Shown here piece by piece: positions 28,456-39,527 of a DNA stretch of 64,000 nucleotides. The position numbers and the translations under genes were made by a program. The stretch is taken from contig NZ_CANLZR010000006.1 of NCBI RefSeq assembly GCF_947495705.1, forward strand, positions 23,664 through 87,663, written 5' to 3'. Under the pieces are notes generated by a model that searched no databases, was not told the origin of the DNA, and was given only the letters and a program-made list of their open reading frames with translations. Every line of letters starts with the position of its first letter. The stretch's first letter is position 1. This DNA is from an uncultured Phycicoccus sp. GTDB taxonomy: Bacteria; Actinomycetota; Actinomycetes; Actinomycetales; Dermatophilaceae.

Positions 28456-29588
28456 TCGTCGACCTGCCGAACACCTCGACCGCGGCCGTCTCGAAACGGC
28501 TCGTCAAGCTGCGCTCCGACACCGGCGCGATGGCGCTCTCGCGGGTCCTCACCCTCGTCGTCGTCGTCGACGAGGCGGAGGCCGAGGACGCCATCGACGT
28601 GGCGAACGACGCCAGCAGGCAGCACCCGTGCCGCATCATCGTCGTCGTCATGGGCAACCGTCGCGGGTCCGCCCGGCTCGACGGCCAGATCCGGGTCGGT
28701 GGCGACGCCGGCGCGTCCGAGGTGGTCGTGCTGCGCCTCTACGGCCCGCTGGCCAAGCACGGGCGTTCGGTCGTCACCCCCCTGCTGCTCGCCGACTCCC
28801 CGATCGTCGTGTGGTGGCCCACCGACGGCCCCAAGGACCCGGCCGCCGACCCGATCGGGGCCATGGCCCAGCGGCGGATCACCGACTCGGCACGCGCGAG
28901 CATCGCGCCGCGAGCGACCCTCAAGCGGCTCGCCGCGTCCTACGCCCCCGGCGACACCGACCTCGCGTGGTCCCGGGTGACGCTGTGGCGCGCGTTGCTC
29001 GCCGCCGCCCTCGACCAGCCGCCCTTCGAGCCGGTGACGGCCGCTACCGTCGTCGCGGCCCCCGACTCGCCCTCCGGGGAGCTGCTCGCGGGGTGGCTCG
29101 CGGCCCGGCTGCGCTGCCCGGTGTCCCTGCCCCGCGCCCGCCAGGGCACGGGCATCATCTCGGTGCGCCTCGAGCGCGCCAGCGGCTCGGTCGACCTCGT
29201 CCGGCCGCTCGACGGCAACACCGCGATGCTGCGCCAGCCCGGGCAGCCCGACCGCACCCTCGCCCTGCACCATCGCAGCGACGCGGAGTGCCTCGCCGAC
29301 GAGCTGCGCCGACTGGACCCCGACGAGGTGTACGCCGAGGCCCTGACGACCGGGCTCGCCGGTGTCCGTCGCTCCTCGCGCACCGCCAGCGAGGCCGTCC
29401 GCGCCGGGGTGGCGCCCTCCCCCGCCGAGGCCGAGGAGGCCACCCAGCGGCTGCGCCGCGAGGCGCGGGCCGCGGGGAGCAGCGCGATGGTCGAGAAGAT
29501 GCCGATGCCCGCCGACGGCGCCGACACCGAGACCGTGAAGAAGGCTGCCGCCACCCAGCTCGCCGAGGCCAAGGAGCGTCGATCATGA
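28452..29588 (+). CDS. opcA: OpcA, glucose-6-phosphate dehydrogenase assembly protein
   Basis: Allosteric/assembly factor for G6PDH, found in cyanobacteria and actinobacteria. The 378-residue sequence includes PTDGPKDPAADPIGAMAQRR and VVWWPTDGP, typical of the family, and a Glu/Lys-rich C terminus. It starts at a GTG overlapping the zwf stop (GTGA) and its stop overlaps pgl (ATGA), so its dose should track Zwf. Cytoplasmic, with no catalytic motif expected. Confidence 0.94.
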   Translation: MIVDLPNTSTAAVSKRLVKLRSDTGAMALSRVLTLVVVVDEAEAEDAIDVANDASRQHPCRIIVVVMGNRRGSARLDGQIRVGGDAGASEVVVLRLYGPLAKHGRSVVTPLLLADSPIVVWWPTDGPKDPAADPIGAMAQRRITDSARASIAPRATLKRLAASYAPGDTDLAWSRVTLWRALLAAALDQPPFEPVTAATVVAAPDSPSGELLAGWLAARLRCPVSLPRARQGTGIISVRLERASGSVDLVRPLDGNTAMLRQPGQPDRTLALHHRSDAECLADELRRLDPDEVYAEALTTGLAGVRRSSRTASEAVRAGVAPSPAEAEEATQRLRREARAAGSSAMVEKMPMPADGADTETVKKAAATQLAEAKERRS

Positions 29589-30319
29589 GCCCAACACCTG
29601 CCACCGTCGTGGTCCACCCGTCGAAGCAGGCTCTGGCGGACGCCGGCGCGGCCCGGCTCGTCGTCGCCCTCGTCGACGCGCTCAGCGCCCGCGGCGTCGC
29701 GCACATGTCGATGACCGGGGGGTCGATGGGATCCGAGATCGTCCGCTCGCTCGCGGCCGAGCCGGGGCGGCACGCGGTCGACTGGGGCCGGGTCCACGTG
29801 TGGTGGGGTGACGAGAGGTACCTGCCCGCCGGGGACCCCGACCGCAACGACACCCAGAACGACGCCGCCGGCCTGGCGTCCCTCGGGCTCGACCCGGCGA
29901 ACGTGCACCGGGTGGCCGGACCCGACGAGGCGGACTCCACCGAGGACGCTGCCTCGAGGTACGCCCAGGCGGTGCGCGCGGCCGGCCACGACGCGTTCGA
30001 CGTCATGGTCCTCGGGGTCGGCCCCGACGGCCACATCGCCTCACTGTTCCCACACCACCCCGCGGCGGGGACCACGGGCGCCATCGCGGTCGCCGTCCAC
30101 GACTCCCCCAAGCCCCCGCCCGACCGGGTCTCGCTGACCCTGGAGTGCCTCGAGCGCTCCCGCGAGGTGTGGTTCCTCGTCAGCGGGGCCGACAAGGCGG
30201 ACGCCGTGCGGCGCGGCGTGGCGGGCGCACCGTTCGCGGAGACGCCGGCCGCCCACGTGCACGGCCGGGAGCGCACACTCTGGCTCGTGGACACCGACGC
30301 CGCCACGGACCTGGACTGA
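29585..30319 (+). CDS. pgl: 6-phosphogluconolactonase
   Basis: Hydrolyses 6-phosphogluconolactone made by Zwf. It is a Pgl/NagB-like fold of 244 residues with MTGGSMGSEI, VWWGDERYLPAGD and the signature LGVGPDGHIASLFPHH. The ATG overlaps the opcA stop. It is the last pathway gene of the operon and is followed 5 bases later by a small uncharacterised gene. Length is normal. Confidence 0.95.
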   Translation: MSPTPATVVVHPSKQALADAGAARLVVALVDALSARGVAHMSMTGGSMGSEIVRSLAAEPGRHAVDWGRVHVWWGDERYLPAGDPDRNDTQNDAAGLASLGLDPANVHRVAGPDEADSTEDAASRYAQAVRAAGHDAFDVMVLGVGPDGHIASLFPHHPAAGTTGAIAVAVHDSPKPPPDRVSLTLECLERSREVWFLVSGADKADAVRRGVAGAPFAETPAAHVHGRERTLWLVDTDAATDLD

Positions 30320-30324
30320 GCCCG

Positions 30325-30801
30325 ATGGGACTCCTGGACCGGTGGCGCCGGCGCGACGAGCCTGCAGCGTCGGGGCCCGATCCCGTCGTGGACGACTCGC
30401 TCGACGACGAGCCCCCCGAGGAGGTCGCGACCCGTCCGCTGACCGCGGAGGAGGAGGCGCGTCTCGAGGCGTACCGGCTGCGCTACGAGCCACGAGGCAT
30501 CGACCCCGCGGACCTCGCGAGCATCGCGGCTGCATGGGACCGCGCGGTGGCGGCGGGGAACGAGGCGGAGGCCGCCGAGGTCGTGACGGTCGTCGCGACG
30601 GCGATCGGCGACCACCTCGTCGGCACGGGCTACCGGTGGGTCATGAGCACCGACCCGTTCGGGACCGACATCGCGGTCGAGCCGCCCCGTCGGGGGGTCC
30701 CGGTCGTCGTCCGCACCCTCGTGGCGCTGCGCTGGATGCAGCGCGAGACCGGGTGGATCGACGGGGTCGTCGGGCACCTCGCGCGGATCGCGCGAGGCTG
30801 A
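30325..30801 (+). CDS. Uncharacterised small protein, DUF3806-like
   Basis: A 158-residue soluble acidic protein. The N terminus (MGLLDRWRRRDEP) is basic and is followed by an acidic linker (VVDDSLDDEPPEE). The rest resembles a DUF3806 fold (AIGDHLVGTGYRWVMSTDPF, then GWIDGVVGHLA); this assignment is from memory. It lies 5 bases after pgl and so is probably at the end of the pentose phosphate operon, convergent with rbpA. No function is proposed. Confidence 0.7.
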   Translation: MGLLDRWRRRDEPAASGPDPVVDDSLDDEPPEEVATRPLTAEEEARLEAYRLRYEPRGIDPADLASIAAAWDRAVAAGNEAEAAEVVTVVATAIGDHLVGTGYRWVMSTDPFGTDIAVEPPRRGVPVVVRTLVALRWMQRETGWIDGVVGHLARIARG

Positions 30802-30827
30802 CGTCGCGGGACGCGGGTCAGCGCCTC
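30794..30827. terminator. Interrupted hairpin between pgl operon and rbpA
   Basis: GAGGCTGAC pairs with GTCA-(gc)-GCCTC across a 14-base loop. The left arm contains the TGA of the DUF3806-like gene and the right arm touches the rbpA stop. Likely bidirectional terminator. Confidence 0.5.
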
Positions 30828-31176
30828 ACTGGATGAGGCCGCGGTCGCGCAGCGTCTCGAGCGCCTCTTCGAGGATCGCGGCGCCGTCCTCGTCGGAGCG
30901 GCGCTCCTTCACGTAGGCGAGGTGGGTCTTGTACGGCTCCACCTTGGGCGCCGCCGGGGGGTTGTCCTGGTCCTGCCCGGCCGGGAGCCCGCAGCGCGGG
31001 CAGTCCCAGTTCTCGGGGACGACGAGCCCGGACTCCTCGGCGAAGCTCGGCCGGGTCTCGTGCCCGTTGGAGCACCAGAACGAGACGAAGCGCCGCGGGG
31101 CGGCGTCGCCGCGCTCGGCCTCGCCCATGGGGCCCGCCCCGACGCGCGAGCCACGGATCGCGTTACCACCAGCCAT
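30826..31176 (-). CDS. rbpA: RbpA, RNA polymerase-binding protein
   Basis: Actinobacteria-specific factor that binds RNA polymerase with the primary sigma factor and stabilises open complexes. The 116-residue product has the zinc-ribbon-like core with C35, H39, C59 and C62 (FWCSNGHE, DWDCPRCG-like NWDCPRCG) and the C-terminal sigma-interacting helix EERRSDEDGAAILEEAL-like region. The ATG at 31176 has AGAAGGG upstream. It lies 13 bases after the secG stop and is probably co-transcribed with it. Confidence 0.95.
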   Translation of the reverse strand: MAGGNAIRGSRVGAGPMGEAERGDAAPRRFVSFWCSNGHETRPSFAEESGLVVPENWDCPRCGLPAGQDQDNPPAAPKVEPYKTHLAYVKERRSDEDGAAILEEALETLRDRGLIQ

Positions 31177-31189
31177 CGTCGAACCCTTC

Positions 31190-31432
31190 TTAGGCGAATC
31201 GCTCGAGAACGCCGAGACCGACGATCGTCGTGAACCAGATGAGCGCGACGCCGACCGTGATCCGGTCGAGGTTGCGCTCGGCGACGGACGACCCGCCGAG
31301 TGAGCTGGACATCCCGCCGCCGAACATGTCCGACAGACCGCCACCCTTGCCCTTGTGCAACAGGATGAGCAGGGTGATGAAGAGGCCGGACAGGACCAGG
31401 AGGACCTGGAGGCCGATGCGAACCGCGTCCAC
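31190..31432 (-). CDS. secG: SecG, preprotein translocase subunit
   Basis: Small (80 aa) membrane subunit of the SecYEG channel. Two hydrophobic segments are visible (LQVLLVLSGLFITLLILLH and ITVGVALIWFTTIVGLGVL), separated by the typical Gly-rich loop GKGGGLSDMFGGGMSSSLGG. The GTG at 31432 has GAAGGA about 8 bases upstream. It follows tpiA after a 100-base gap with a hairpin and a -10, so it may have its own promoter. Confidence 0.95.
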   Translation of the reverse strand: MDAVRIGLQVLLVLSGLFITLLILLHKGKGGGLSDMFGGGMSSSLGGSSVAERNLDRITVGVALIWFTTIVGLGVLERFA

Positions 31433-31470
31433 GGATGGTTCCTTCGGGTGGGGGTCGGGACAACCGGTCA

Positions 31471-31476
31471 AGGATA
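31471..31476 (-). promoter_or_regulatory. secG -10 (TATCCT)
   Basis: TATCCT on the minus strand fits TAnnnT. It would start transcription about 30 bases before secG, just downstream of the tpiA hairpin. -35 unclear. Confidence 0.45.
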
Positions 31477-31496
31477 ACCGCTGACCGGCTCGGTCA

Positions 31497-31521
31497 CCGC
31501 GACCCCCGGCCGGGGGCGCGG
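31497..31521 (-). terminator. Hairpin after tpiA
   Basis: CCGCG-a-CCCCCGG / CCGGGGG-CGCGG: a 12-bp stem with one bulged A, including the 14-bp palindrome at 31503-31516. It starts 11 bases after the tpiA stop and precedes the secG -10. Confidence 0.55.
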
Positions 31522-31532
31522 CGACCGGTGCG

Positions 31533-32330
31533 TCAGGACGTCGCGAGGTGGTCCCGGAAGCGGCAGATGGCCGCGAACTCGGGGGCCTCGAGGGAGGCGC
31601 CGCCGACGAGCGCTCCGTCGACGTCCTCCTTGGCCATGATCGCCGCGATGTTGCCGGACTTCACCGAGCCCCCGTAGAGGACGCGGATGCCGTCGGCGAC
31701 GTCGCCGCTGTACAGCTCGGCGAGCCGGGTCCGGATGGCGGCGCACACCTCCTGGGCGTCCTCGGGCGTGGCGACCTCGCCGGTGCCGATCGCCCAGACG
31801 GGCTCGTACGCGACGACGATGCTCTTGGCCTGCTCGGCGGTGATGCCCTGGAGCCCGGCCTCGACCTGGGCGAGCACGTGCTCGACGTGGGTGCCGGCCT
31901 GGCGGATCTCGAGGCCCTCGCCGACGCAGAAGATCGGGGTGAGGCCGTGCCGGTACGCGGCCTGGAGCTTGGCGTTGACGACCGCGTCGTCCTCGGCGTG
32001 GTACTCGCGCCGCTCGCTGTGGCCCACGGTGACGTAGGTGCATCCGAGCTTGGCGAGGAAGGCCCCGCTGATCTCGCCGGTGTAGGCGCCGGAGTCGTGC
32101 ACGGAGAGGTCCTGCGCCCCGTGCTTGAGCTCGAGGCGGTCCCCGTCGATGAGGGTCTGGACGCTGCGGATGTCGGTGAACGGCGGCAGGACGGCGACCT
32201 CGACGGCGCCGAAGTCGTGCTTGCCGTCGCGCAGGGTCCAGTCGAGCTTCTGCACGAGGTGGGTGGCCTGGAGGTGGTCCAGGTTCATCTTCCAGTTCCC
32301 CGCCATGAGGGGGGTGCGGCCGGTGGCCAT
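31533..32330 (-). CDS. tpiA: Triosephosphate isomerase
   Basis: Interconverts dihydroxyacetone phosphate and glyceraldehyde-3-P. The TIM barrel has NWKMN (12-16, K14), VGHSERREY with the electrophilic histidine, and [11 protein letters not shown] with the catalytic glutamate, plus YGGSVKSGN at the C terminus. Length 265 aa is normal. Its ATG lies 3 bases after the pgk stop, in the gap-pgk-tpiA operon. Confidence 0.97.
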   Translation of the reverse strand: MATGRTPLMAGNWKMNLDHLQATHLVQKLDWTLRDGKHDFGAVEVAVLPPFTDIRSVQTLIDGDRLELKHGAQDLSVHDSGAYTGEISGAFLAKLGCTYVTVGHSERREYHAEDDAVVNAKLQAAYRHGLTPIFCVGEGLEIRQAGTHVEHVLAQVEAGLQGITAEQAKSIVVAYEPVWAIGTGEVATPEDAQEVCAAIRTRLAELYSGDVADGIRVLYGGSVKSGNIAAIMAKEDVDGALVGGASLEAPEFAAICRFRDHLATS

Positions 32331-32333
32331 GGG

Positions 32334-33539
32334 TCAGTTCTCCTTCGTGAGGATCGCGATACCGGGGAGCTCCTTGCCCTCGAGGTACTCGAGGGAGGCG
32401 CCACCGCCGGTGGAGATGTGGCCGAACTGCTCGTCGGTGAAGCCGAGCTGCCGGACGGCGGCAGCGGAGTCGCCACCGCCGACGACGGTGAGCGCGCCGC
32501 GGCTCGTCGCGTCGACGAGGGCCTGGGCCACGGCCTGGGTGCCGGCCGCGAACGGCGCCATCTCGAACGCACCCATCGGGCCGTTCCAGAACACCGTCTC
32601 GGCGTCGGCGAGCTTGGCGGCGTAGATCTCGGCCGAGCGGGGGCCGATGTCCAGGCCCATCGTGTCGGCCGGGATGGCACCCGCGTCGACGGTGGCGGTC
32701 TCGGTGTCCGCCGAGAAGTCCTTCCCGACGACGATGTCGACGGGGAGGATGATCTCGACGCCCTGGGCCTCGGCACGCTCGAGGTAGCCCGCGCACGCGT
32801 CGAGGCTGTCGGCGTCGTACAGGCTCTTGCCGATCTCGTGGCCCTGCGCGGCGAGGAACGTGAAGACCATCCCGCCGCCGATGAGAAGGCGGTCGGCGGT
32901 GCCCATGAGGTTGTCGATGACGGCGAGCTTGTCGGCCACCTTCGCGCCCCCGAGCACGACGGCGTACGGGCGGGCGGGGTCCTCGGTGAGGCGCTCGAGC
33001 ACCTCGACCTCGTCCCGGACCAGCCCGCCCATCGCCGCCGGCAGCCGGGTCGCGACGTCGTAGACCGACGCCTGCTTGCGGTGCACGACCCCGAAACCGT
33101 CGGACACGTAGGCGTCCGCGAGCGAGGCCAGCGCGTCGGCGAACTCGGCGCGGTCGCCCTCGGCCTTGGCGGTCTCCCCCGCGTTGAAGCGGAGGTTCTC
33201 GAGAAGGACGACGTCGCCGTCGGCCATCGCGTCGACCGCCGCCCGGGCGGACGGCCCGACGGTGTCGTCGGCGAAGGTCACCGGCCGGTCGAGGAGCTCG
33301 GCGAGCCGCCCGGCGACCGGCCGGAGGCTGTACTTCGGCTCCGGCTCGCCCTTGGGCCGCCCGAGGTGGGCGCACACGATGACGCGTGCGCCCGCCTCGG
33401 AGAGCTCGGCGATGGTCGGGGCCGACGCCCGGATGCGGCCGTCGTCGGTGATCGTCGTGCCGTCGAGGGGCACGTTGAGGTCTGACCGGACGAGGACGCG
33501 CTTGCCGCGCAGGTCGCCCAGTGCGGCGATGTCAGCCAT
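32334..33539 (-). CDS. pgk: Phosphoglycerate kinase
   Basis: Makes ATP and 3-phosphoglycerate from 1,3-bisphosphoglycerate. Landmarks are [10 protein letters not shown] (near 18-27), [20 protein letters not shown] and the C-terminal [12 protein letters not shown]. Length is 401 aa, normal for the enzyme. The ATG at 33539 was chosen because the longer in-frame extension overlaps gap and is not family-like. It lies 20 bases after gap. Confidence 0.97.
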   Translation of the reverse strand: MADIAALGDLRGKRVLVRSDLNVPLDGTTITDDGRIRASAPTIAELSEAGARVIVCAHLGRPKGEPEPKYSLRPVAGRLAELLDRPVTFADDTVGPSARAAVDAMADGDVVLLENLRFNAGETAKAEGDRAEFADALASLADAYVSDGFGVVHRKQASVYDVATRLPAAMGGLVRDEVEVLERLTEDPARPYAVVLGGAKVADKLAVIDNLMGTADRLLIGGGMVFTFLAAQGHEIGKSLYDADSLDACAGYLERAEAQGVEIILPVDIVVGKDFSADTETATVDAGAIPADTMGLDIGPRSAEIYAAKLADAETVFWNGPMGAFEMAPFAAGTQAVAQALVDATSRGALTVVGGGDSAAAVRQLGFTDEQFGHISTGGGASLEYLEGKELPGIAILTKEN

Positions 33540-33559
33540 GGGTCGGTCGGCCCCGGCCG

Positions 33560-34658
<1,099 letters not shown>

Positions 34659-34687
34659 CCGTCCGGAGTACGGGCGGGTAACCGCTG

Positions 34688-35668
34688 TCAGCCGTCGAGC
34701 ATGTCGGCCGTCAGCCCGGCCTCGGTGTTCGGGATGCCGTCGTCGTCGGCCTTCTTGTCGGCCATCGCGAGCAGTCGGCGGATGCGCCCGGCGACGGCGT
34801 CCTTGGTCATCGGCGGGCTCGCCAGCTGGCCGAGCTCCTCGAGGGAGGCCTGCTTGTGCTGGAGCCGCAGCTCGCCGGCCTCGCGCAGGTGGTCCGGGAC
34901 GTCCTCGGCGAGGATCTCGAGCGCCCGCTCGACGCGGGCCCCGGCGGCGACGGCGGCACGCGCCGACCGGCGCAGGTTGGCGTCATCGAAGTTGGCGAGC
35001 CGGTTGGCCGTGGCACGGACCTCGCGGCGGATGCGGCGCTCCTCCCAGGCGAGGACGGCGTCGTGGGCTCCGAGACGGGTGAGCATCGCCCCGATCGCGT
35101 CGCCGTCGCGGATGACGACGCGGTCGACGCCACGCACCTCGCGGGCCTTGGACTGGATCCCCATCCGGCGGGCCGCGCCGACGAGCGCGAGTGCCGCCTC
35201 CGGGCCCGGGCAGGTGACCTCGAGCGCCGACGAACGGCCCGGCTCGGTGAGCGACCCGTGGGCGAGGAACGCGCCGCGCCAGGCCGCCTCGGCGTCGCAC
35301 ACCGACCCGCTGACCACCTTCGCGGGCAGGCCGCGCACGGGACGGCCACGGCTGTCGATGAGCCCGGTCTGCCGCGCGAGGGCCTCGCCGTCGTTGACGA
35401 CGCGCACGACGTACCGGCTCCCCTTGCGCAACCCGCCGGCCGCCAGGACGAGGACCTCCGGAGTGTGCCCGTACACCTCGGTGAGCTCGCGCCGCAGCCG
35501 GCGAGCCGCGTTCGCGGTGTCGAGCTCGGCTTCGACGACGATGCGCCCACCGATGATGTGCAACCCCCCGGCGAACCGCAGCATCGCGGCCACCTCTGCC
35601 TTGCGGCAACAGGGCTTGGTCACGACGTGCCTGCTCAGCTCGTCCTTCACCTTCGCCGTCATCGCCAT
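34688..35668 (-). CDS. whiA: WhiA, sporulation/cell-division regulator homologue
   Basis: DNA-binding protein with a degenerate LAGLIDADG homing-endonuclease domain and a C-terminal HTH, conserved in Gram-positives; in Streptomyces it works with WhiB at sporulation promoters. The N terminus [16 protein letters not shown] and [20 protein letters not shown] are characteristic; the C-terminal HTH is [21 protein letters not shown] chose the ATG at 35668 (326 aa) since AGGA lies 8 bases before it; an upstream in-frame ATG at 35677 has no proper SD. It lies 20 bases after yvcK. Confidence 0.95.
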   Translation of the reverse strand: MAMTAKVKDELSRHVVTKPCCRKAEVAAMLRFAGGLHIIGGRIVVEAELDTANAARRLRRELTEVYGHTPEVLVLAAGGLRKGSRYVVRVVNDGEALARQTGLIDSRGRPVRGLPAKVVSGSVCDAEAAWRGAFLAHGSLTEPGRSSALEVTCPGPEAALALVGAARRMGIQSKAREVRGVDRVVIRDGDAIGAMLTRLGAHDAVLAWEERRIRREVRATANRLANFDDANLRRSARAAVAAGARVERALEILAEDVPDHLREAGELRLQHKQASLEELGQLASPPMTKDAVAGRIRRLLAMADKKADDDGIPNTEAGLTADMLDG

Positions 35669-35688
35669 GTTCGTCATCCTGCCACGCG

Positions 35689-36645
35689 TCAGCGGCCCGG
35701 ACGCGGGCTGTACAGGATGTCCCGCAGCGCCGCGGCGTATCGGAGGGCGTCGTGCTCGCCGCGGTGGTCGCGGCGGGCGACCGGGACGACGTGCAGGGCC
35801 GCCCCGAGGCGCGCCGCCTGCTCCGCGAGGGCCGGGCCGTCGTCGATGGCCTCGGGGTCGGCGAGTACGGCGTCCAGCCGCAGCCCCGGCGCCATCGCCG
35901 CGAAAGTCTCGAGGTGCCGGGCGGCCCCGAACCCCTCGGTCTCACCGGACGCCGGGTCGAGGTTGAGCACGAGGAGCCGACGGGCCCGGGTCACCTCGAG
36001 GGCCTCGCGGACCTCCGGGACGAGCAGGTGCGTGGTCACCGACGTGAACCACGAGCCCGGCCCGAGGATCACCCAGTCGGCGGACCGGATGGCCGCCACC
36101 GACTCGGGGTACGCCGGCGGGTCGGCGGGGTCGAGCCGGACCTCCTCGACGGTGCCGGGGGTGCGGGCGACCTGGGCCTGGCCGCGCACGACGGTGCGGG
36201 CGGCCGGGTCGGCGGGGTCGAGCCCGCTCACCTCCGCTTCGATGACGAGCGGGACCGCCGCGGCCGGCAGCACCCGCCCCTGCGCCTGCAGCAGACGCCC
36301 GACGAGGTCGAGCCCGGCGACGGGGTCGTCGTGCAGCTCCCACAGGGCGACGATGAGGAGGTTGCCCAGGGCGTGGCCGCCGAGCGGGCCGTCCCCTGCG
36401 AACCGGTGCTGCAGGACGTCGCGCCAGGTGTGGCCCCACTCGCTGTCGCTGCACAGCGCGGCGAGGGCCATCCGCAGGTCACCGGGCGGCAGGACGCCGA
36501 ACTCCTCGCGCAGCCGCCCGCTGGACCCCCCGTCGTCGGCGACGGTGACGACCGCGGTGACGTCGTCGGTGACGAACCGCAGCGCGGTCAGTGTCGCGGC
36601 CAGCCCGTGCCCACCGCCGAGGGCGGTGACGACGGGGCCGCTCAC
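35689..36645 (-). CDS. yvcK: YvcK/GluK-type protein (UPF0052, CofD-like)
   Basis: CofD-fold protein that binds UDP-sugars and supports cell-envelope and carbon balance in Gram-positives. It starts [15 protein letters not shown] and has [26 protein letters not shown] and [11 protein letters not shown], all typical. Length 318 aa. The GTG overlaps the rapZ stop as GTGA. Part of the conserved uvrC-rapZ-yvcK-whiA operon. Confidence 0.94.
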   Translation of the reverse strand: MSGPVVTALGGGHGLAATLTALRFVTDDVTAVVTVADDGGSSGRLREEFGVLPPGDLRMALAALCSDSEWGHTWRDVLQHRFAGDGPLGGHALGNLLIVALWELHDDPVAGLDLVGRLLQAQGRVLPAAAVPLVIEAEVSGLDPADPAARTVVRGQAQVARTPGTVEEVRLDPADPPAYPESVAAIRSADWVILGPGSWFTSVTTHLLVPEVREALEVTRARRLLVLNLDPASGETEGFGAARHLETFAAMAPGLRLDAVLADPEAIDDGPALAEQAARLGAALHVVPVARRDHRGEHDALRYAAALRDILYSPRPGR

Positions 36646-37538
36646 TCGCGCCCCAGGTCCCGGTGGACGACGAAGGTGGCCGTGTCGTCGTCCGCGAGCC
36701 GTGCCGACAGGGCCTGTGCGACGGCCACCGACCGGTGCTTGCCGCCGGTGCACCCGACGGCGATCGTGGCGTACCGGCGCCCCTCGCGGCGGTACCCCGC
36801 CGTGACCGGCTCCATGACGCTGACCACCCGGTCGAGAAAGGACCCGGCGCCCTCCTGGGCGAGGACGAACTCGGAGACGGGCGCGTCGACCCCGGTGAGC
36901 GAGCGCAGCTCGGGCACCCAGAACGGGTTGGGCAGGAAGCGCATGTCGAAGACGAAGTCGGCGTCGAGGGGGACGCCGTACTTGAAGCCGAACGACATGA
37001 CCGCCAGACGGAGGCTGGGGCCACCCGCGACCCCGACGATCGGGGTGAGCTTGCGCCCGAGCTGGTGGACGTTCAGGCCTGAGGTGTCAATGACGACGTG
37101 CGCGTCGGCGCGGAGGTCGCCGAGCACCTCGCGTTCGGCCTGGATCCCGTCGAGCAGCCGCCCCTCGCCCTGGAGCGGGTGCGGGCGGCGGACGCTCTCG
37201 AAGCGGCGCACGAGGGCCTCGTCGGTGGCGTCGAGGAACATCAGCTGGGGCCGCCAGCCGTGCTCACGCACCGCGGCCAGCCCCTCCTGCAGCTCGCTGC
37301 TGAACGGGCGGGTCCGCACGTCGACGACCGCCGCGATCCGCAGGTCACGGTGGCCGTCGTCGCGGGCCTGCGTCGCGAGCACGCCCATGGCGGGGATGAG
37401 CTGTGGGGGGAGGTTGTCGACGACGTACCAGCCGTGGTCCTCGAGCACGTTCGCCGCGGTGGAGCGGCCCGCGCCGCTCATCCCCGTGACGACGAGGAAG
37501 TCCGCCCGGTCCTCCGGCTCCGCCGGTGCCTCAGCCAC
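36642..37538 (-). CDS. rapZ: RapZ (YvcJ) nucleotide-binding protein
   Basis: P-loop protein of the RapZ/YvcJ family; in E. coli RapZ controls GlmZ sRNA decay, while in Gram-positives the role is less clear. Walker A is GMSGAGRS (19-26), followed by the Walker B-like region and the C-terminal block GCTGGKHRSVAVA. MRFLPNPFWVPELR is conserved. Length 298 aa. The GTG at 37538 has AGGAG upstream, 10 bases after uvrC. Confidence 0.95.
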   Translation of the reverse strand: MAEAPAEPEDRADFLVVTGMSGAGRSTAANVLEDHGWYVVDNLPPQLIPAMGVLATQARDDGHRDLRIAAVVDVRTRPFSSELQEGLAAVREHGWRPQLMFLDATDEALVRRFESVRRPHPLQGEGRLLDGIQAEREVLGDLRADAHVVIDTSGLNVHQLGRKLTPIVGVAGGPSLRLAVMSFGFKYGVPLDADFVFDMRFLPNPFWVPELRSLTGVDAPVSEFVLAQEGAGSFLDRVVSVMEPVTAGYRREGRRYATIAVGCTGGKHRSVAVAQALSARLADDDTATFVVHRDLGRE

Positions 37539-37548
37539 TGCTGCTCCT

Positions 37549-39489
37549 TCAGTCCTCGATGACCTCGCCGGTGGCGGGGTCGACCGCCGGGGTCCCGGTG
37601 TCGGTCGACCCCAACTCTGCCGCAACCACGCCTGCGAGCGCAGGCCCGATGCCCGGAACGTCCGCCAGCTCCTCCACGGAGGCGGCCCGGATGCGCTTGA
37701 CCGACCCGAACCGGGCGAGCAGCGCCTTGCGGCGCTTCTCGCCGAGTCCCGGGATCGCGTCGAGGGCGCTCGAGGTCATGGCCTTGGACCGCCGCTGGCG
37801 GTGGAAGGTGATCGCGAACCGGTGCGCCTCGTCGCGGAGGCGCTGGAGCAGGTAGAGGCCTTCGCTCGTGCGGGGCAGGACCATCGGGTGCTGGTCCCCC
37901 GGCACCCAGACCTCCTCGAGGCGCTTGGCGAGTCCGACGACGGCCACGTCGACGACCCCGGCGTCCTCGAGGGCACGGGCTGCGGCGTTGACCTGGGGCA
38001 GGCCACCGTCGACGACGACGAGGTTGGGCCGGTAGGCGAACCGCGCCGGGCGGTCGCGGCCTTCGGCGACCTCCTGCTCGTGCTCCTCGGCCTCCTTGCG
38101 GCCGCGACGGAACCGGCGGGTGAGCACCTCGTGCATCGCGGCGGTGTCGTCGGTGGCGCCGGTCTCGTCGCCGCGGACGATGAAGCGCCGGTACTCGGAC
38201 TTGCGCGGCAGGCCGTCCTCGAAGACGACCATCGAGCCGACGACCTGGGTGCCCTGGACGTGGCTGATGTCGAAGCACTCGATGCGCAGCGGGGCGTCCT
38301 CGAGGTCGAGCGCCTCCTGGAGCTGCTGCAGGGCCTGGCTCCGGTTGGTGAGGTCGCCCGCGCGGGTCACCTTGTGGCGGGCCAGGCTCTGGGTGGCGTT
38401 GCGGGCGACGGTCTCCATGAGGGCGCGCTTGTCGCCACGCTGCGGTACCCGGACCGCGACCCGGCCGCCCCGGATGCCGGTGAGCCAGGCCGACAGGGCG
38501 TCGGCGTCGTCGGGCAGCACCGGGACGAGCACCTCGCGCGGGACGCCCTCGCTGGACTCGCCGCCGTAGACCTGCTGCAGCAGGTGCTCGACGACCTCGG
38601 GGGTGGTCTCGGCGGCGCGCTCGGCCACCCACCCGCGCTGGCCGCGCACCCGGCCGCCCCGGACGTGGAAGAGCTGGACGGCGACCTCGAGCTCGTCCTC
38701 GGCGAGGCCGAACACGTCGGCGTCGGTGGCGTCCGGGAGGACGACGGCCGACTTCTCGAGCACCTTCTCGAGGGCGCCGATGTCGTCGCGGATCCGGGCC
38801 GCCCGCTCGAAGTCGAGCTCGCCGGCGGCCTCCTTCATCTCGCGCGTCATCCGGGACAGGAACCGCCCGCTGTTGCCGGCCATGAAGTCGCAGAAGTCCT
38901 CGGCGATCTCGCGGTGGCGCGCGGCATCGACCCGCTCGACGCACGGGGCGCTGCACTTGTCGATGTAGCCGAGCAGGCACGGCCGCCCGACCTGGCCGGC
39001 CCGCTTGAACACGCCCGCCGAGCAGGTCCGCATCGGGAAGACCCGCATCGCGAGGTCGAGCGTCTCGCGGATCGCCCAGGCGTGGGCGTAGGGCCCGAAG
39101 TACCGGGTGCCCTTCTTCTTCGAGCCCCGCATGACCATCGCCCGGGGGAACTCCTCCCCCATCGTCACCGCGAGGTAGGGGTAGGACTTGTCGTCGCGGT
39201 ACTTGACGTTGAAGCGGGGGTCGAACTCCTTGATCCAGGCGTACTCGAGCTGGAGGGCCTCGACCTCGGTGCCGACCACGGTCCACTCGACGCTGGCGCC
39301 GGTGCGCACCATCGACGCCGTGCGGTGGTGGAGCGCGGAGATGTCCTGGAAGTAGGACGACAGCCGTGAGCGGAGGTTCTTGGCCTTGCCGACGTAGATG
39401 ACCCGCCCGTCGACGTCGCGGAACCGGTAGACACCCGGGTCGGTGGGGATCTCGCCCGGACGGGGGCGGTACGTCGACGGGTCGGCCAC
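37549..39489 (-). CDS. uvrC: UvrC excinuclease subunit
   Basis: Makes both incisions of nucleotide excision repair. The GIY-YIG nuclease is at the N terminus ([21 protein letters not shown], about 19-39, read in two parts GVYRF and IYVGKAKNL), a Cys-rich segment and UVR domain are in the middle ([20 protein letters not shown]), and an RNase H-like domain with [10 protein letters not shown] and two HhH motifs are at the C terminus. Length 646 aa is normal. The GTG lies 6 bases after TAGGGT, predicting a leaderless mRNA for the uvrC-rapZ-yvcK-whiA operon. Confidence 0.97.
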   Translation of the reverse strand: MADPSTYRPRPGEIPTDPGVYRFRDVDGRVIYVGKAKNLRSRLSSYFQDISALHHRTASMVRTGASVEWTVVGTEVEALQLEYAWIKEFDPRFNVKYRDDKSYPYLAVTMGEEFPRAMVMRGSKKKGTRYFGPYAHAWAIRETLDLAMRVFPMRTCSAGVFKRAGQVGRPCLLGYIDKCSAPCVERVDAARHREIAEDFCDFMAGNSGRFLSRMTREMKEAAGELDFERAARIRDDIGALEKVLEKSAVVLPDATDADVFGLAEDELEVAVQLFHVRGGRVRGQRGWVAERAAETTPEVVEHLLQQVYGGESSEGVPREVLVPVLPDDADALSAWLTGIRGGRVAVRVPQRGDKRALMETVARNATQSLARHKVTRAGDLTNRSQALQQLQEALDLEDAPLRIECFDISHVQGTQVVGSMVVFEDGLPRKSEYRRFIVRGDETGATDDTAAMHEVLTRRFRRGRKEAEEHEQEVAEGRDRPARFAYRPNLVVVDGGLPQVNAAARALEDAGVVDVAVVGLAKRLEEVWVPGDQHPMVLPRTSEGLYLLQRLRDEAHRFAITFHRQRRSKAMTSSALDAIPGLGEKRRKALLARFGSVKRIRAASVEELADVPGIGPALAGVVAAELGSTDTGTPAVDPATGEVIED

Positions 39490-39495
39490 CCGCCA

Positions 39496-39501
39496 ACCCT
39501 A
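39496..39501 (-). promoter_or_regulatory. uvrC operon -10 (TAGGGT), leaderless spacing
   Basis: TAGGGT then 6 bases to the uvrC GTG on the minus strand, with no SD. No LexA-type box seen nearby. Confidence 0.6.
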
Positions 39502-39527
39502 AGCCGCTCCCCCGACAGGCGGGCCCG

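Noticed and set aside
35752..39369. 1205-residue open frame on plus over yvcK, rapZ and uvrC
   Set aside because: Antisense to three certain genes; composition is Gly/Arg/Asp/Leu low-complexity, an artefact of GC-rich third positions.
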